Shown piece after piece: positions 21,020 through 32,512 of a stretch of DNA of 64,000 nt (positions are counted from its first letter, which is position 1; every line of letters begins with the position of its first letter). Made by a program: the position numbers and the translations under genes. Origin of the DNA: Adiantum capillus-veneris (Eukaryota > Streptophyta > Polypodiopsida > Polypodiales > Pteridaceae); NCBI GenBank assembly GCA_014529385.2, contig CM043947.1, positions 98,180,036 through 98,244,035 on the forward strand, given 5' to 3'. The notes beneath the pieces are model-generated. The model searched no databases. It worked only from the letters and a program-made list of their open reading frames with translations, and was not told the origin of the DNA.

Positions 21020-22774
21020 AACTCTCCCCTTGTGGAGTAGGGACCCATTATGGATGGAAAAATTCTTCCATCTCTATAGTTCATCACTCGATGGAGGAGA
21101 ACTTTGTGTGGAGATTAACGGAACACTCCTAGCATTGGAGTAAGAAGGATCCTTCAATTGTACATGGATCCACACTTTGGAGTATGTATCATCATGCTCA
21201 TATTTGCCCTTTAGAGAATCCAAAAACTCACTTCAAAGTTCCATGAACAAAAAAAAATCAATCTCAGACATACCACTAAGAGCATTAGCCACCACATTGT
21301 ATCTTCCTTTACAATACCAAAGCTCTACGTCATACTCCTGAAGAATCCCAACCCGCTTGTTCTTTTGACCCTTCAAGTCAGTTTGTTGTGTAAAACGTTT
21401 TTATGCTTTTGTGGTTAAACACAATCTCAAACTGAGCTCCATACAAATAATGCTTCCATGTCTTTAAGACAGACGTTATAACGTAGAGTTCGCGTTCATA
21501 ACCATAATAATTTTGTTGTGTTGAATTAAGCTTCTTGCTTTCAAATGCAATTGGCCTCCCCTCCTATAGAAGGATTGCTCAAATAGCACGGTTACTAGCG
21601 TTTGTTTCCAAAATGAATGGCTTCAAAGGATCCACAATAGCTAGAATAGGAGTTGTAGCTAATGCATCCTTGAGCGTATCAAAACTTTGTTGTTGAGCGG
21701 CACCCCACCAAAAGGTTTTGCCTTTGTCTTTCAGCTTGTCCTTCATTGGCACAACAATATGAGCATAGTTTTGGAAAGAACTTGCAAATCCTTCAAAATT
21801 TATAACTCTTTCAGTTTTTTGGGAGAAGGACACCTCGAAATGGCATCCACTTTGTATTGATCCATGTGCAGCCCATTAGCTGAGATAACATGTCCTAGAT
21901 AGTGAATTTTCTCCTTGAGAAAATCACACTTAGATTCTTTGGCATATAAGTTGTTTGCTCTTAGCAATTCAAACACCTGCCTTAGATGTTGTAAGTGCTC
22001 TTCCTTAGAAGCTCTATATACAAGAATGTCATCGAGAAACAAACTTGCCCAAGCCTCAATCTCAAGACACTTCCATGAGTGTCATGAAAGTTACGGGCAC
22101 ATTGGTTTACCCAAAAAGAATAACCAAAAACACGAAATGTCCAAACCTTGTTTAGAATGCAGTTTTGGGTATGCCAACAAGTCGAATACGTACTTGGTGA
22201 TATCCTGAACGCAATTCTATCTTTGTAAAAATTCGAGCATGATTCAGCTTGTCGAACAGCTCATCCACGTGTGGTAATGGGTACTATTTCTTAAGAGTGA
22301 CCGCATTTAAACCACTGTAGTCTACACACATGCACATACTGCCATCCTTTTTCTTCGCCAATAGGGTAGAAGAATACCATGGTGAAAAACTCGGTTGAAT
22401 AAACCCTCTGCTAAGAGTCAGCATGCTGACATTCAATCTCAGTACGTAGCCTCATAAGGACTCATTCTGTAGGGTGGTTTACTGACTGGTTTACTGTCTG
22501 CAACCATGTATATGCCATGTTGCACAAATCGTGTCGACGGTAATCTTGATGGTAATTCATTAGGAGAAAAATCTTGAAATTCTATAAATAAATCTTTTAA
22601 CTGACTATCAACCTTTACTTGTTGAGAAGAGAGAGTAGTAGTCATTGCTGAAAGAGATGAGAGAGAAGCATGTAGCATTGAGGAATGTTCAGCAGATTCA
22701 ACATTTGAAAGAAAATGACACAATGAGTAACACAAGAAAACTTTGTCTATTTCATTATCATAAGTGATCTTCAT
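21020..22774 (-). pseudogene. Chromovirus B RT / RNase H remnant
   Basis: RT fragments: [11 protein letters not shown] at the 5' side (near 22440-22500), [17 protein letters not shown] (about 22042) with the catalytic DD kept, CDFLKEKIHYLGHVIS, then KTFWWGAAQQQSFDTLKDAL. RNase H is weakly seen below 21580. The large missing middle and several stops make it inactive. Confidence 0.75.
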
Positions 22775-22899
22775 AAGCTCTATTTGAACAACACATGTGC
22801 ACCATGGGATTCAAACTTTAGGCTATTCTACTCGTAGCTACACTTCATGATCAGTGATGGTCCTATGTGATGCAACCACTCTCTACCAAGGACCACATA

Positions 22900-23590
22900 T
22901 ATCCTCTCCATTTTCATAACCTAGAAATCCAAGGATGTGGAATAGCCTTGAATTTTCAATGGTACAACTCTCACTTGAGTATCCTATACTTCGGCATCAC
23001 AGCCGTTGATCATTGCTACTTTGTAGCAGTGGAACCTCGGAGTTTGGGGCAATTTGAGCCTTTTCACTAATCCATTGTTAATGAAATTGTGAGTAGCACC
23101 ATCATCTACTAAGATACACACCTTGTGTCCTTGAATAGATCCGTGCATATGCCCTAGCTCATGTGGACCGAAGGTCTATTGCCACATGGAAGCTATGATA
23201 CAACATTCATGTGCCACCTCCACCTTGGAGAAACGTGAAGAAGACTCAAGGAGCAATAGCTGCACCATGTGAGCTGCTTTCTCCTTGCCTTGAGTAATAG
23301 ATTTCCCCTTGGGACAATGCTTTTTGCCATCGCCGCTTCTTTTTTAGCCTTCTCAAAATCCTCAGTAGAGAGAGGCCTTCATGACCCCTTGTGTTTCTTA
23401 GTTGCTTCTAAGTTGGCTACTATCAATTTTCTTTTATTGTGCCCATGCCGTGTGCGTGTATTACCATGTGTATTAGTAGACACGTGAGTACTATGTGATT
23501 TCTTATCATCTGGATCATCATGAATGTGAGCTTTCACTATGGCCTCCTCAAGTATTTTAGGGTCCTGAGTCTTGACTTGCTTCTTATGAT
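22900..23590 (-). pseudogene. Chromovirus B protease / gag C-terminal region, heavily decayed
   Basis: Colinear with 44100-44660 in the second copy of the family. The protease region carries VDDGATHNF-like coding on the minus strand near 23080-23110. No open frame remains. Confidence 0.5.
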
Positions 23591-23591
23591 C

Positions 23592-24405
23592 TTACGTCAG
23601 ACCACAGATACAGACCACAGATAGATCCATGTACTTTTTTAAAGGTGTCTTACTCTTCCAACTTGAGGATAACATCCTGATAGTGCGAGATATATTCAAG
23701 CAATGATGGGTGTTGGTGCATGGAACATGTGTTCCAAGCCGTCCAGTTTCTATCAACCTCATTCGTGGGTAGGAAATCTTTTTTAAACATAGCCTCAAAC
23801 GGCGCCCAGCTCTGTGGTATGATGTTCTTCTCTTTAAGAGACATCCACCATTTAAAAGCCTTGCATTCCAGATGCATACTTGTCTCCAGTGCCCTAACTG
23901 CATCCGGAGTACGCCGCAAGGCATGAATTCCGTCCCACTTGTTGCTGAGAAAAATAATCAGTGCATCCTTACTGCGCTCTCGGTCCTCTCCCCTGAAAGT
24001 TGCTGGCTTTGTATTTTTCCACAACTCGTCCACCTCCTTCATAGTGAGGGAGTACAGAGAATCCAGAGCGGGACCTTGTCACTGACCAGGAGGAGCCTAC
24101 CCCTGACCGGCTACGTGCTTATGCATGTGTGTATCAATAGGAACCTTGGCGTAATTCAGCATAAATTGTGCCATTAAAGTGGATAATTTACTGACATTTT
24201 TATTTAGTGATGAAAAATTCGTTTCTAGCACCGACATGCGTGCTTGAAGTGCTCAAAATTCTTGAATATTAAGCAATTCGTAAGCATCATCTTGTCCCCT
24301 AGCTTCGCGGGTACCCTCTAGGAGAGTATCCGACCGCGAGCCGTCATTGGCAGGATCGGGTGTATGGTGCTCAAAATCAAAAGTCATGTTGATATCTAAA
24401 TCCAT
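23592..24405 (-). pseudogene. Chromovirus B gag remnant
   Basis: Probable start ATG at 24405 (MDLDINMTF), in frame with the later part after stops near 24255 and 24080-24100. The conserved gag part reads ALIIFLSNKWDGIHALRRT, then HLECKAFKWWMSLKE and WAPFEAMFKKDFLP, the retrotrans_gag pattern. Related to the interrupted gag at 44667-45001. Confidence 0.75.
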
Positions 24406-25257
24406 GGTGACTGTGCAGTTCTAGGAAAAGAAGAACACCTGGCTTCAAACGATGTGATGTAAACCCGTCGCATTTATGGCCGCTACCGTGAACCACCTCC
24501 AATTAGCCTTGATAATTACGTGATGTTTAGGTATTTGCATCCCTTCATGTGCATTCTTGATGAGTACAAAAACCATCGCAATTGCAATCAATTAACTGTG
24601 CTAACTGATTCGGTATGTTGGAGGTAAACAACGTAGAAACTGTACCCGATGTCAAAAAGTACAATTCCTTGGTGGCTTGACTATATAATTCCAAACCATT
24701 GTCAAGAAATATTCTTTCCAAACTTTGCAACTAGTCGAGATTGGTCCGAAAAATGAGAGCCACGACCATCCTTGGCCAAAAGGCTAAAACATCTTTGCAA
24801 CTGTACGAACTTGTGACATTGCCGAGAAGTGTATACAGCCTTGAGAATGATGCTGAAGCAAAAGAGGAAGGGGGGGAACCCGACTATGGGTACCCTCCCT
24901 TATGTAATTTATCCAAGAACCCTAAGGATTTGGGTGCCCGCCATGTGAGAAGAAGGAGCTCTGCGGGTCCAGTCTACAACGCGAAAAAGCAAGGGATAGA
25001 AAGAGCGCGCCTTGCGGTGGTTACCAACGCCCGACTATGTGTCGGCTTTTCCTCAATAGGTCCGCTCAACCTCAACAAGCCCAATCCCAACTTCTTTTGC
25101 CATGGTCGACCTCGTGGCTTTCCTTTGCTCTAGGGTTGTTGCATCCGCCTTTGCTTCGGGTCCTCCCTCTGTGTAGATAGCTTACACGCCTTGGAACCTT
25201 TGTGCCTCATGCAACATGCAACAAGCGAGTGGCTCCACGCCCCTCCTTCCCAAAACA
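24406..25257 (-). other. 5' leader of chromovirus B
   Basis: Between the primer site and gag. No domain recognised; the longest frame here (plus strand, 24741-25133) has no family features and is probably chance. Confidence 0.5.
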
Positions 25258-25271
25258 GGGGTATGATACCA
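25258..25271 (-). promoter_or_regulatory. Primer-binding site of chromovirus B
   Basis: On the minus strand, CTGGTATCATACCCC follows the LTR end. The first eight bases TGGTATCA match the initiator-Met type primer site and the rest diverges. Confidence 0.55.
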
Positions 25272-25272
25272 G

Positions 25273-25419
25273 TAAAATGCCATGAGGATTTCGTGGTCCA
25301 GATTCACCGCCCAACCCCTATATAGCCTTTGGCCCTTAAATCCCCTAGTCCACACTAGTGGTAGCCAGCCACCTGGCCCGGTTCCGTGACCCCCCCCTAG
25401 GTATGCACTTGGCATGACA
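25273..25419 (-). repeat. 5' LTR of chromovirus B
   Basis: About 147 bp, partner of 19554-19699. The left border is set by alignment (AAAATGCC versus GAAATGCC). Confidence 0.8.
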
Positions 25420-26930
25420 AATTCCATTAGGCTTCTTTTAAGCCTTGTGGCTTCTCATGACTTAAATCTTGAGCAAACGGATGTAAACACGGTGTTTCCT
25501 CATGGTAACTTGGAGGAGGAGATCTACATGCTTCAACCAAAAGGGTGTGAAGGAAAGGGTAAGGAGAAAATTGTAGTTTGCAGGCTAAAGAAAAGTTCAA
25601 ACCATATTAGTAAATTTTGAAATTTTCCAATTCCCACTTTAAAGAAAAGCTTAAGATTTTACCACATGGGAAAATATTAGCAATATGTTTAAGAGCACGG
25701 ATCAAAATTTCTTCTCAAGTACTACCTTGTGGAAGGATTCCACCTTAAAAAAACTATTTGAGATTTCTCCATATGGCCAAATCTTCAAGACATTGTTGAT
25801 TCCTAAATTGACTCTAAAATCTTAAACTCTCTAATATGGTGTTCATCTTATATGGTCAAAAGTAAGCATCAAGACAATAGTACTAGAATTTTAATCGATG
25901 GATACTAGATCATGGATTCAAAAGATGCAATTCACATCACTACATCTATACAAAGAATTTGGGAGATGCAAAGTGCATCATCCTAATGTTGTATATCGTT
26001 GACATGTTGATTGCAAGTACTGCTAACATGCACGATATCAAAGACTTAAAAGAGGATTTGTCTAATTCTTTTTCAATGAAAGATTTAGGTGCTACAAAGC
26101 AGATACTTGGTATGAAGATTTCAAAGGACGGGGAGAAGAAAACACTAAAGCTATCTCAAGGTACTAGAAAGGTTTGCAATGCAAGATGAAAAACCAGTTT
26201 CTACACCTTTGGCTATATACTTTGAAGTAACCAAATATTTGTGTCCAACGACACAAGAGGAGATACTGTACATATCTAAAGTTTTATATGCTACAACGGT
26301 AGGTTCTCTAATATATGCTATGGTCTAAACAAGGCTAGATATTGCACATACAGTGAGAGTGGCGAGTAGATTCATGGACAAACCACGCAAAGAGCATTTG
26401 CAAGCTCTAGAGTGAATACTTAGGTATCTTCAAGGGATAATGATGAATGCTTTTGGTTTTGGAGGCACTGATGTTTTCTTGCAAGTATTTGCTAATGCAC
26501 GTATGGTTGGTGACAAAGATACTCGAAGGAGCACTATTGGCTATGTCTTCATGGTTGCAACAGAGCAGTGAGTTGGGCTTCAAAGATGCCGAAAGTGGTC
26601 TCACTTTCTACCACAAGAGTGGAATATGTATCTCTCATAGAGGCAAGAAAAGAGATTCTGTGGCTTCATAGATTCTTGGAAGAGCTTGTATACATGCAGG
26701 AAAATTGTGTCTTGTATAGCTACAATCAAAGTGCCATTCAGATTGAAAATAATTCAGTCTTTCACTCAAGGAGATAGCATATAGAGGTGAGATATCACTT
26801 CATACATACTATTTTGGAAGAGGGACATCTAAAGCTTGGAAAGGTGCACACAAGCAATAATCTTGCGAACATGTTAACAAAAGTGGTTAACAAGGAGAAG
26901 TTGAGATTTTGCTGAACTTCATTTGAAACT
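25420..26930 (+). pseudogene. copia pol remnant, rest of RT and RNase H
   Basis: RT resumes with SIRLLLSLVASHDLNLEQTD and LEEEIYMLQPKGCEG. The catalytic motif, normally LYVDDML, reads LYIVDML near 25992, so one catalytic Asp is lost. MKDLGATKQILGMKISKD follows. RNase H part: KTRLDIAHTV (with a stop before it), ANARMVGDKDTRRSTIGYVF, then frame shifts up to about 26930. Inactive. Confidence 0.8.
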
Positions 26931-26984
26931 CAAGGATAAGAAGCCATGATGGAAAGCAATCGCAGGTTTGGCGTGTAGATCAGT

Positions 26985-27209
26985 CTCCAAGTGAGAGATT
27001 GCTAAGTATGGAGCTTAATTCACTCCTTGTAAATATTTGTCTAAAAAACGCACATTTATAAGGCCCCGTTATGAATAGAAGCCATTGTGCATGATAAAAA
27101 ATCACTCGCCGAAAAACCAAAAATTCATGTCTGGTCTAAAATTGGTCAGAAACCAGCCAGAAAGTGCTTGAAAAACGGCCGATCAGTTGGCCAATAATCA
27201 ATGGCCGTG
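26985..27209 (+). repeat. copia polypurine tract and start of the 3' LTR
   Basis: CTCCAAGTGAGAGATTG ends at 27001. In copia elements the LTR starts at the TG (27000). The LTR continues with CTAAGTATGGAGC, but no second copy lies in the window, so its end is unknown. Confidence 0.5.
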
Positions 27210-27605
27210 GCCGGTGGCCATCGGGTCCCAAAGCCAAAAAATAGGCCATTGTGCCACCCTAGATCAATAGGATGGGAGAAGATAGCCATGAACTTTGCCA
27301 AGGTACGCAAAGCACACTAGTTTCTCTCCCTGTAAAGTTTCATGGACATCCCAATGCCTCTCCATGGTCCAAGGAGGCACAATCGCCAAATTTTGGCCGT
27401 TGGCCCCTTGACGAGCTCAAAGCCAAAAACTTGGCAATTTGACCACCCTGCATCGATGACATGGCAACGATGGCCATGAAACTTTGCGTGGATAAGGAAA
27501 GCATACTAATATCAACTCCTGCAAAGTTTCATGGGCATCACAATCCATCTCAATGCTCTAGGACGGTAGAATCACCAAATTTTGATCATTGGGCGCTTGG
27601 TTTGC
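27210..27605. repeat. Two tandem copies of a ~200-bp unit
   Basis: 27215-27415 and 27416-27605 align: AAAGCCAAAAA, GGCCATGAA(A)CTTTGC, GTAAAGTTTCATGGACATC / GCAAAGTTTCATGGGCATC, CAAATTTTGG / CAAATTTTGA. Diverged, non-coding. It lies just left of CACTA-B. Confidence 0.7.
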
Positions 27606-27623
27606 CAAATAATTGCCGACAAG

Positions 27624-27895
27624 CACTACAAGAGGCTGTGTGCACTTGTGACGTTGTTAGCGACAGAAATACATTGGGTTTTTATACTCTCCGCTGTTGC
27701 TAAGAGTGTCGATACGAGAATGTCTCTATGAGCGTCGCCATAACCATCGCTATATGCATCTCTATTGGTGTCAATATATAGCGACGCCTATAGCGACGAT
27801 CATAGTGACCTTTACAGGCCACCTATAGCGACGTTTATCGTGACACTGCAGAGCCTTTTATAGCGACGGTCATAGCGACACCCGAGAGATTTTTT
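27624..27895 (-). repeat. TIR and subterminal repeats of CACTA-B
   Basis: After the TIR come GCGTCGC-type motifs, then from about 27776 TAGCGACG-type motifs in the opposite orientation, ending at a T-rich tract before 27900. Same design as 45002-45290. Confidence 0.85.
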
Positions 27896-28284
27896 TTTGG
27901 TGGCAAGACATCCACCCATCAACCATATTGAATGTTTTATTAATTGATTCACCTTTGAAAGAAAGTGCTAGCTTAGATATAGACCCAAAGTAGTCACCCA
28001 CAAGAAAATATAACCATGCATTAACTCCATCATCCATAGTATTTTTTGCAGAATAAAGATACAAAACAAAAGTAAATAGATGAACGTAAATCAATGACAA
28101 TTGTACACATCATAAGCAAAATCACTTGACTGTTAAACTTTGCAAATGTGATGGTTACAACACCATTGTCATTATTGAAAAAATATACATGGTTTTCAAA
28201 AAGGCGTATAAACGTCATCTAATGATACATATGCTATGACAAAAGGAAACTAATGCTATCTAGCTATGGCTAGACTGACGTCAT
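27896..28284. other. Non-coding 3' part of CACTA-B
   Basis: AT-rich, colinear with about 45290-45637 of CACTA-C (shared CACCCATCAACCATATTG and CAATTGTACACATCATA). It is the 3' UTR side of the TNPA-like gene. No gene seen. Confidence 0.6.
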
Positions 28285-29597
28285 CTAATCAGACGTCTCA
28301 TCACGTCCAAGCGGCATATCTGCCGGATTTTGCAAAAAAAAACAATAAGACAGCTTTATGTAAGTATAAACATATAGCGACGTTTATAAAACAATACAAC
28401 AAATAGAAAAGAGTAAACCCTAATACTAACCATGCCGCCGCGAGAACTCAGAATGTCCATCAGGGCGTTTAAGCCCTTCCTGCATGTGTACTCACGCTCG
28501 TACGGTGTGGGGTCACGTCCTGTCATAGACCACTGTCAAAACATACGAAGAATCCATTATGTTAGAATTTAAAAACCCCTAAAACCTAAACTATCAAACC
28601 TAAAGAGCAATGCAAAAACACTTATAAAATCGGCCTCAAATGATGCCCACCCATCGCCCCCCAAGTGTTGCAAGATCCCTGCCTCTACTTGCGCTTTGGC
28701 TGCCTCCGTTTGTTGCTTCCCCTTGTCGGGATTCTCACGCGCTACTCTCTTCGCATTCTTCCAATCTTCGTTGGCTAGCCAATCTGGTCTGTTCCAACCA
28801 TGCTTAATTGCTTTTTGCACTTTGGAACGCTTGTGCTTGCAGTATTCGCGCATAGGAACCTTCATTAGGTCTTCATTGAAGCGGTCATCCCATGTTGGAA
28901 CGGGAAACTCGTCATGAAGCATACTGATGACTCTATCTTTTAAATCACTTGGTACTTCACTACAAGTGTTTAGTATGTAGTGTCTAAACACCTAAGCGCA
29001 AAGACCATGCATGCGCGAGATCACCTTCTTGCCTTCATCATCCAAGATGATGCCGCTGCTAAAGTCGACGGAGTAAGGCAAGCCCTCTTTTCGGTGAGGC
29101 GTGAACTGGGGTGTCCCGATAGCGGTCTCTAGCGGTGTGTCGACGGGGGTACGGACGTTAGGTGTCTCCACTAGAGTGTGGGCCCGGAAGCGAGGAGTGT
29201 CCACTGGAGTGATTTCTGGAGGAGTAGCTAGTGGTGTGTAGCCGCTAGCAATGGCCGTCAGCCATGCAAAACTTGCAAAAGATGGTGGTGTTGTGGCTGG
29301 TGTGGCGGGGGTGGGCAAAGAAGGGGAGGGTAAAGAGCCTCGTCTAACACAAGGCGGTGTCGAGGCATTAGTGGGGGCATCCCCACAACAACCCGTCGCC
29401 ACCACTAGAGCGTCGATGCCTAGACAAGTGTGAAGATCATCTCGTCGACACCGAAGCTTCAAAGCGCGCTGAATGCTCTGAAACAGAGGGAGACGCTAAA
29501 GGAGTAGGAACGGGCGATGGTGCGCCAGAGCGATGACGCTCCACGTACCACTGTCTCTGCTCGGTGGCAAAAAAGAAAGAAACTGCTCATCATCCAT
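28285..29597 (-). pseudogene. TNPA-like gene of CACTA-B, broken
   Basis: All three exons are recognisable: start MDDEQFLSF at 29597, middle exon 28532-28431, last exon ending NPADMPLGRDETSD and stop at 28285. Breaks: a frameshift about 10 codons in (the sequence reads PPSRDSGTW where SPQQRQWY is expected), further frame change before 29460, and a stop after MHGLCA near 28992. The Thr-Pro repeats (about 29100-29230) and HDEFPVPTW are still clear. Confidence 0.8.
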
Positions 29598-29660
29598 ACC
29601 TGCATTAAACACACAAACATTTAAACTTAATATTGAATGAATGCAGAAGAAAACATGGAC

Positions 29661-29674
<14 letters not shown>

Positions 29675-29691
<17 letters not shown>

Positions 29692-29705
29692 TAATGAGAG
29701 AGAGG
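29675..29705. repeat. (GA)n microsatellite
   Basis: Pure GA run in the spacer between the TNPA-like and tnp2 parts of CACTA-B. The surrounding 29600-30190 stretch is largely absent from A and C and holds no gene; it has a repeated TGTCTCTTTCACC / GGTGAAAGAGACA inverted pair around 29868-29920. Confidence 0.85.
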
Positions 29706-29859
29706 GGATTCATAAAGGGGGAGGCCGGGATTCTTGTGTAGAGAGATTTCGTTGAATTTCTGTGAATTTGTAAAAGCACTGCGCTCCGGGTGTGATGGAG
29801 ACTGAAGCTGCATCGTGAAGGTCTGCTCATGAAAGTTGCTTGACCCACCACTAAATCTA

Positions 29860-30060
29860 ATTGATTGGGTGAAAGAGACACTGAGAAGCAGTAGTAGTGA
29901 TTCTTAGTGTCTCTTTCACCCGATCAGCTAGATCTAGTGGTGGGACGAGCATCATCTATATTGAGCCAACCAGCTTCGATGAGTGCAGCTTCAGTCTCCA
30001 TCCCACTCGGAGCGCAGTGCTCGTCATCCCTGCTTGTGAGAACATACCTAGAGCATACGT
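29860..30060. repeat. Inverted repeat in the CACTA-B spacer
   Basis: AATTGATTGGGTGAAAGAGACACT is followed after a short gap by AGTGTCTCTTTCACCCGATCA and further mirrored sequence (GAGTGCAGCTTCAGTCTCCATC against GATGGAGACTGAAGCTGCATC at 29790-29812). The fold would span roughly 29765-30010. Confidence 0.65.
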
Positions 30061-30193
30061 ACCTGGAGTGGATGCAAAGACCATTAAATACAGTGACGCA
30101 ATGACACATATAGATAGAAATGGACAAAAAGCCACATGAATACAATATACATTATAAATTGGAGCTAGATTGTTCAAATACATTATTTATGGC

Positions 30194-30349
30194 TTTAAGA
30201 GGTCTCTCTCTCATCCTCGCAAAGCTCATCATAACTTCCTATATCTATATAGAGTTCTCCGTTTAAACAGATGTCCTCCATTTTATTTTGTAGATCCTCT
30301 GCATGCACTCCGTAGATAGTAGCAGCTTGATGCTCATTTAGCACCACGT
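30194..30349 (-). pseudogene. tnp2 exon 6 of CACTA-B, 3' half
   Basis: The minus strand reads LYGVH-like coding, then GELYIDIGSYDELCEDERETS and stop at about 30194. The other half is at 38988-39143 on the far side of the inserted retrotransposon. Confidence 0.75.
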
Positions 30350-31480
30350 TGTCAGGATTTTTTTGGAGCAAGGGATTGCGCATATGTACATATACATGCA
30401 TGGTGCATCAAATAAAGGATTGCCCAATTTCCATGGCCAGGTGGTTACGTGGGGCCCATGTGTATACAGGTAGGACAGGGTGTACATAGTGCAGCGATTT
30501 TCACTATTATCAGTACCAGTGTGTTTTTTCTACAATAAGGAGGAGTTGCTAGCACGTAAAACTTCTCGAGGAAGCTATCCGTGGGCCGACGACATGTGGT
30601 AAGCAGGTGCGTCAGATACCATCGAGTGGCGTCAGGAGGTCGAACGGGGTCAATACTTGCACGCGGAGAAGTATGGACACAGCGTGGGTGTTTTCTTGTG
30701 ATACTTATGCAGAAAGGTCATCATGAGGACCACTTTTTTGGGCCACTTCACATGGTTGCGGGATGCATTATTTGGAAAAACTGAGTGCCAGGTGTGCAGA
30801 TGATGCAAAAAGGTGACAACTATGCACTGCGAGCTCAGTTTTTGGCCTGTTCGGGGTCCGTTTGAGGTCATCTAAAAGGCCACGGGTGCCCAACTAATAA
30901 AGCTAAGTGTGGGAACTGAAAAAACTGAGAGAAGACCATAAAAAACGTGGAGAAGAGAGGAGGAACAGCCGCAAGTGTGTTTTTTGCTGTTTTTCGAGCA
31001 TTTTTTGGCCCTAAACTGCTCATCCGAGGTCGGATTTGAGCACTGTGACATTGTAGGGTGGGATTTTTGGGCGTTTCGGACGCAATGGCGCTATCCATTT
31101 TGCCAAATTCCTCATAGATTTTCTGCTGTTTTTCTGTGTAATCTTCTCCGGTGAGTGAAGCCTCTGCTTAACTTTGTGGTTGTATCTGGTGTATTTCCTC
31201 AATACTGTGTAAACTATTTGCCCCATTGGTGTTGGGCTGAGCTTCATTGAGTCTAAAAAACAGCAATTTTCCTCCTTTGAGCTGAATTGAGAGTGTGTGT
31301 GTGTGAGTGTTGAGTGGGCAAGTGGGAAATCTCTCCCTTCTCACTCCGTCTGTGTGTGTCCTGTCTCGGCCAGGCTGGTTGTGTAAGCCGAGTGGTTCCC
31401 CATAGTGTGTGTGTGTATCTTCCCAACAGTGTGTGTCGGGTCGTTATAGAGGCGTTGTGTGTGTTTTCATCCCGTTCACA
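30350..31480 (+). repeat. 5' LTR of Ty3/gypsy A
   Basis: It starts TGTCAGGATTTTTTTGG and ends CCCGTTCACA. It contains a (GT)-rich 3' part. The block 30998-31090 resembles part of the foldback element arm at 9977-10057. Confidence 0.9.
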
Positions 31481-31486
31481 TTCTTT

Positions 31487-31504
31487 TGGTGCCCCCACTG
31501 AGGA
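31487..31504 (+). promoter_or_regulatory. Primer-binding site of Ty3/gypsy A
   Basis: TGGTGCCCCCACTGAGGA, six bases after the LTR. It starts with the required TGG but is not the initiator-Met type. The primer tRNA cannot be named by eye. Confidence 0.55.
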
Positions 31505-32512
31505 TCTTCTACGAGTACCTTCTGCTTCGAGCTTCAAGCTTCGAGATTCAGGGCTATAGGTTACAGGTTACAGGTTATAGGTACAGGTACAGGTGATTCA
31601 CACAGATACAGATAGCTGGAGTACAGTGATGTCACTTGCAGTTGTTGTGGGTATGCATCACTTGGCGCCTATTTGAGCGCATTGTCTGCTGGATTGTACG
31701 TTACTTGTGGAAACTGCCATTGTACGCATTTGTGGAGACATACTTGGTTGTATTTGGCAGTCCCAGCCATTTCAGAGACTTGTTCTGGAAGATAGTCATT
31801 TCTGAGACTTGACTATACGCGATTTGCATTAGCCTTCGTGTGAGGGTCGATAGCATGAGGTTTTTATTGAGCTAGGGGATTCTCAAATGTGAAGATCCTT
31901 TCGGTGATACAGGTAGCTGGAGCACCCTTTTTGTGACCTCGCCATAGGCTATGTACTAGTGAGTCCTATTTGGTGCTCGGGTTCTATTGTTGACAATTTA
32001 TGCATATATATACAGTCTATATTTTGGGTTCCTACTGCTCTACTTCTGGGAAACTCTGTCAAAATTATTCCAAGTTATGATGGCTAGTTTCTTGGTCTTT
32101 TGAGCCATTTATGCTGTTATGCTGCTGACATTTTGGCAAAATCAGAGGTTAAGTCAGGTGTGCCTTCTTGGGAGCTTCATGGTTGGCTTTAATGGATGAT
32201 CAAAATGGCCCTCAGTTCACTCCTTTTCATTTAACTCAAAGAATCCAGATTAATGTTCATGTGTCTAGGAAGATCTTTTTCCAGCAGCGCATAGTCTTTA
32301 TGTTTGGGCCAAGAAGATTGAGAGAGATCCTGGGATGTCCTTTGCATGTTGTCATTCCGATGATTAACTATGAAAACTCATTTGATGTGCATGTGTTTGT
32401 CCTTATCTAAAGTTGAGCTCCATTGAAGTTTCTGGGGATTGGGTAGTGAGAAGTTTTGGGTTCTTGCACGTGTGTTCGAAGGGGTTCTCAAAGCATTGTA
32501 ACTTGGGTAGCC
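31505..32512 (+). other. Long 5' leader of Ty3/gypsy A
   Basis: About 1 kb between the primer site and gag. It holds a TACAGGTTATAGGTACAGG repeat near 31558-31590 and one small frame (32168-32410) with no recognised family. Long leaders are usual in this lineage. Confidence 0.6.

Larger units (their letters stand above)
19554..25419 (-). mobile_element. Ty3/gypsy chromovirus B, complete ends, decayed coding
   Basis: Minus-strand element inserted in the copia RT. Ends in window orientation are TGAAATGCC (19554) and GGCATGACA (25419). Flanks AATTT (19549-19553) and AATTC (25420-25424) fit a 5-bp duplication with one change. Short LTRs of about 146 bp. Domain order on the minus strand: gag, protease, RT-RNase H, integrase, chromodomain. 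The integrase-last order and the chromodomain place it in the chromovirus branch. All frames are broken. Confidence 0.85.
17029..27000 (+). mobile_element. Ty1/copia retrotransposon, decayed, split by a chromovirus
   Basis: Order gag, protease, integrase, RT, RNase H on the plus strand, the copia order. The body is 17029-19553 and 25420-26930; the inserted Ty3/gypsy element lies between, inside the RT region (FSPIVRI before, SIRLLLSLVASHDL after). Near the 3' end CTCCAAGTGAGAGATTG (26985-27001) matches the usual copia purine tract and 3' LTR start. There are many stops and frameshifts. Confidence 0.85.

Noticed and set aside
24741-25133. 130-residue plus-strand frame
   Set aside because: It lies in the leader of the minus-strand chromovirus and has no domain or homologue in the other copies.
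32168-32410. 80-codon frame before gag of Ty3/gypsy A
   Set aside because: No recognised family. Kept only as a note in the leader; too short to call a gene.
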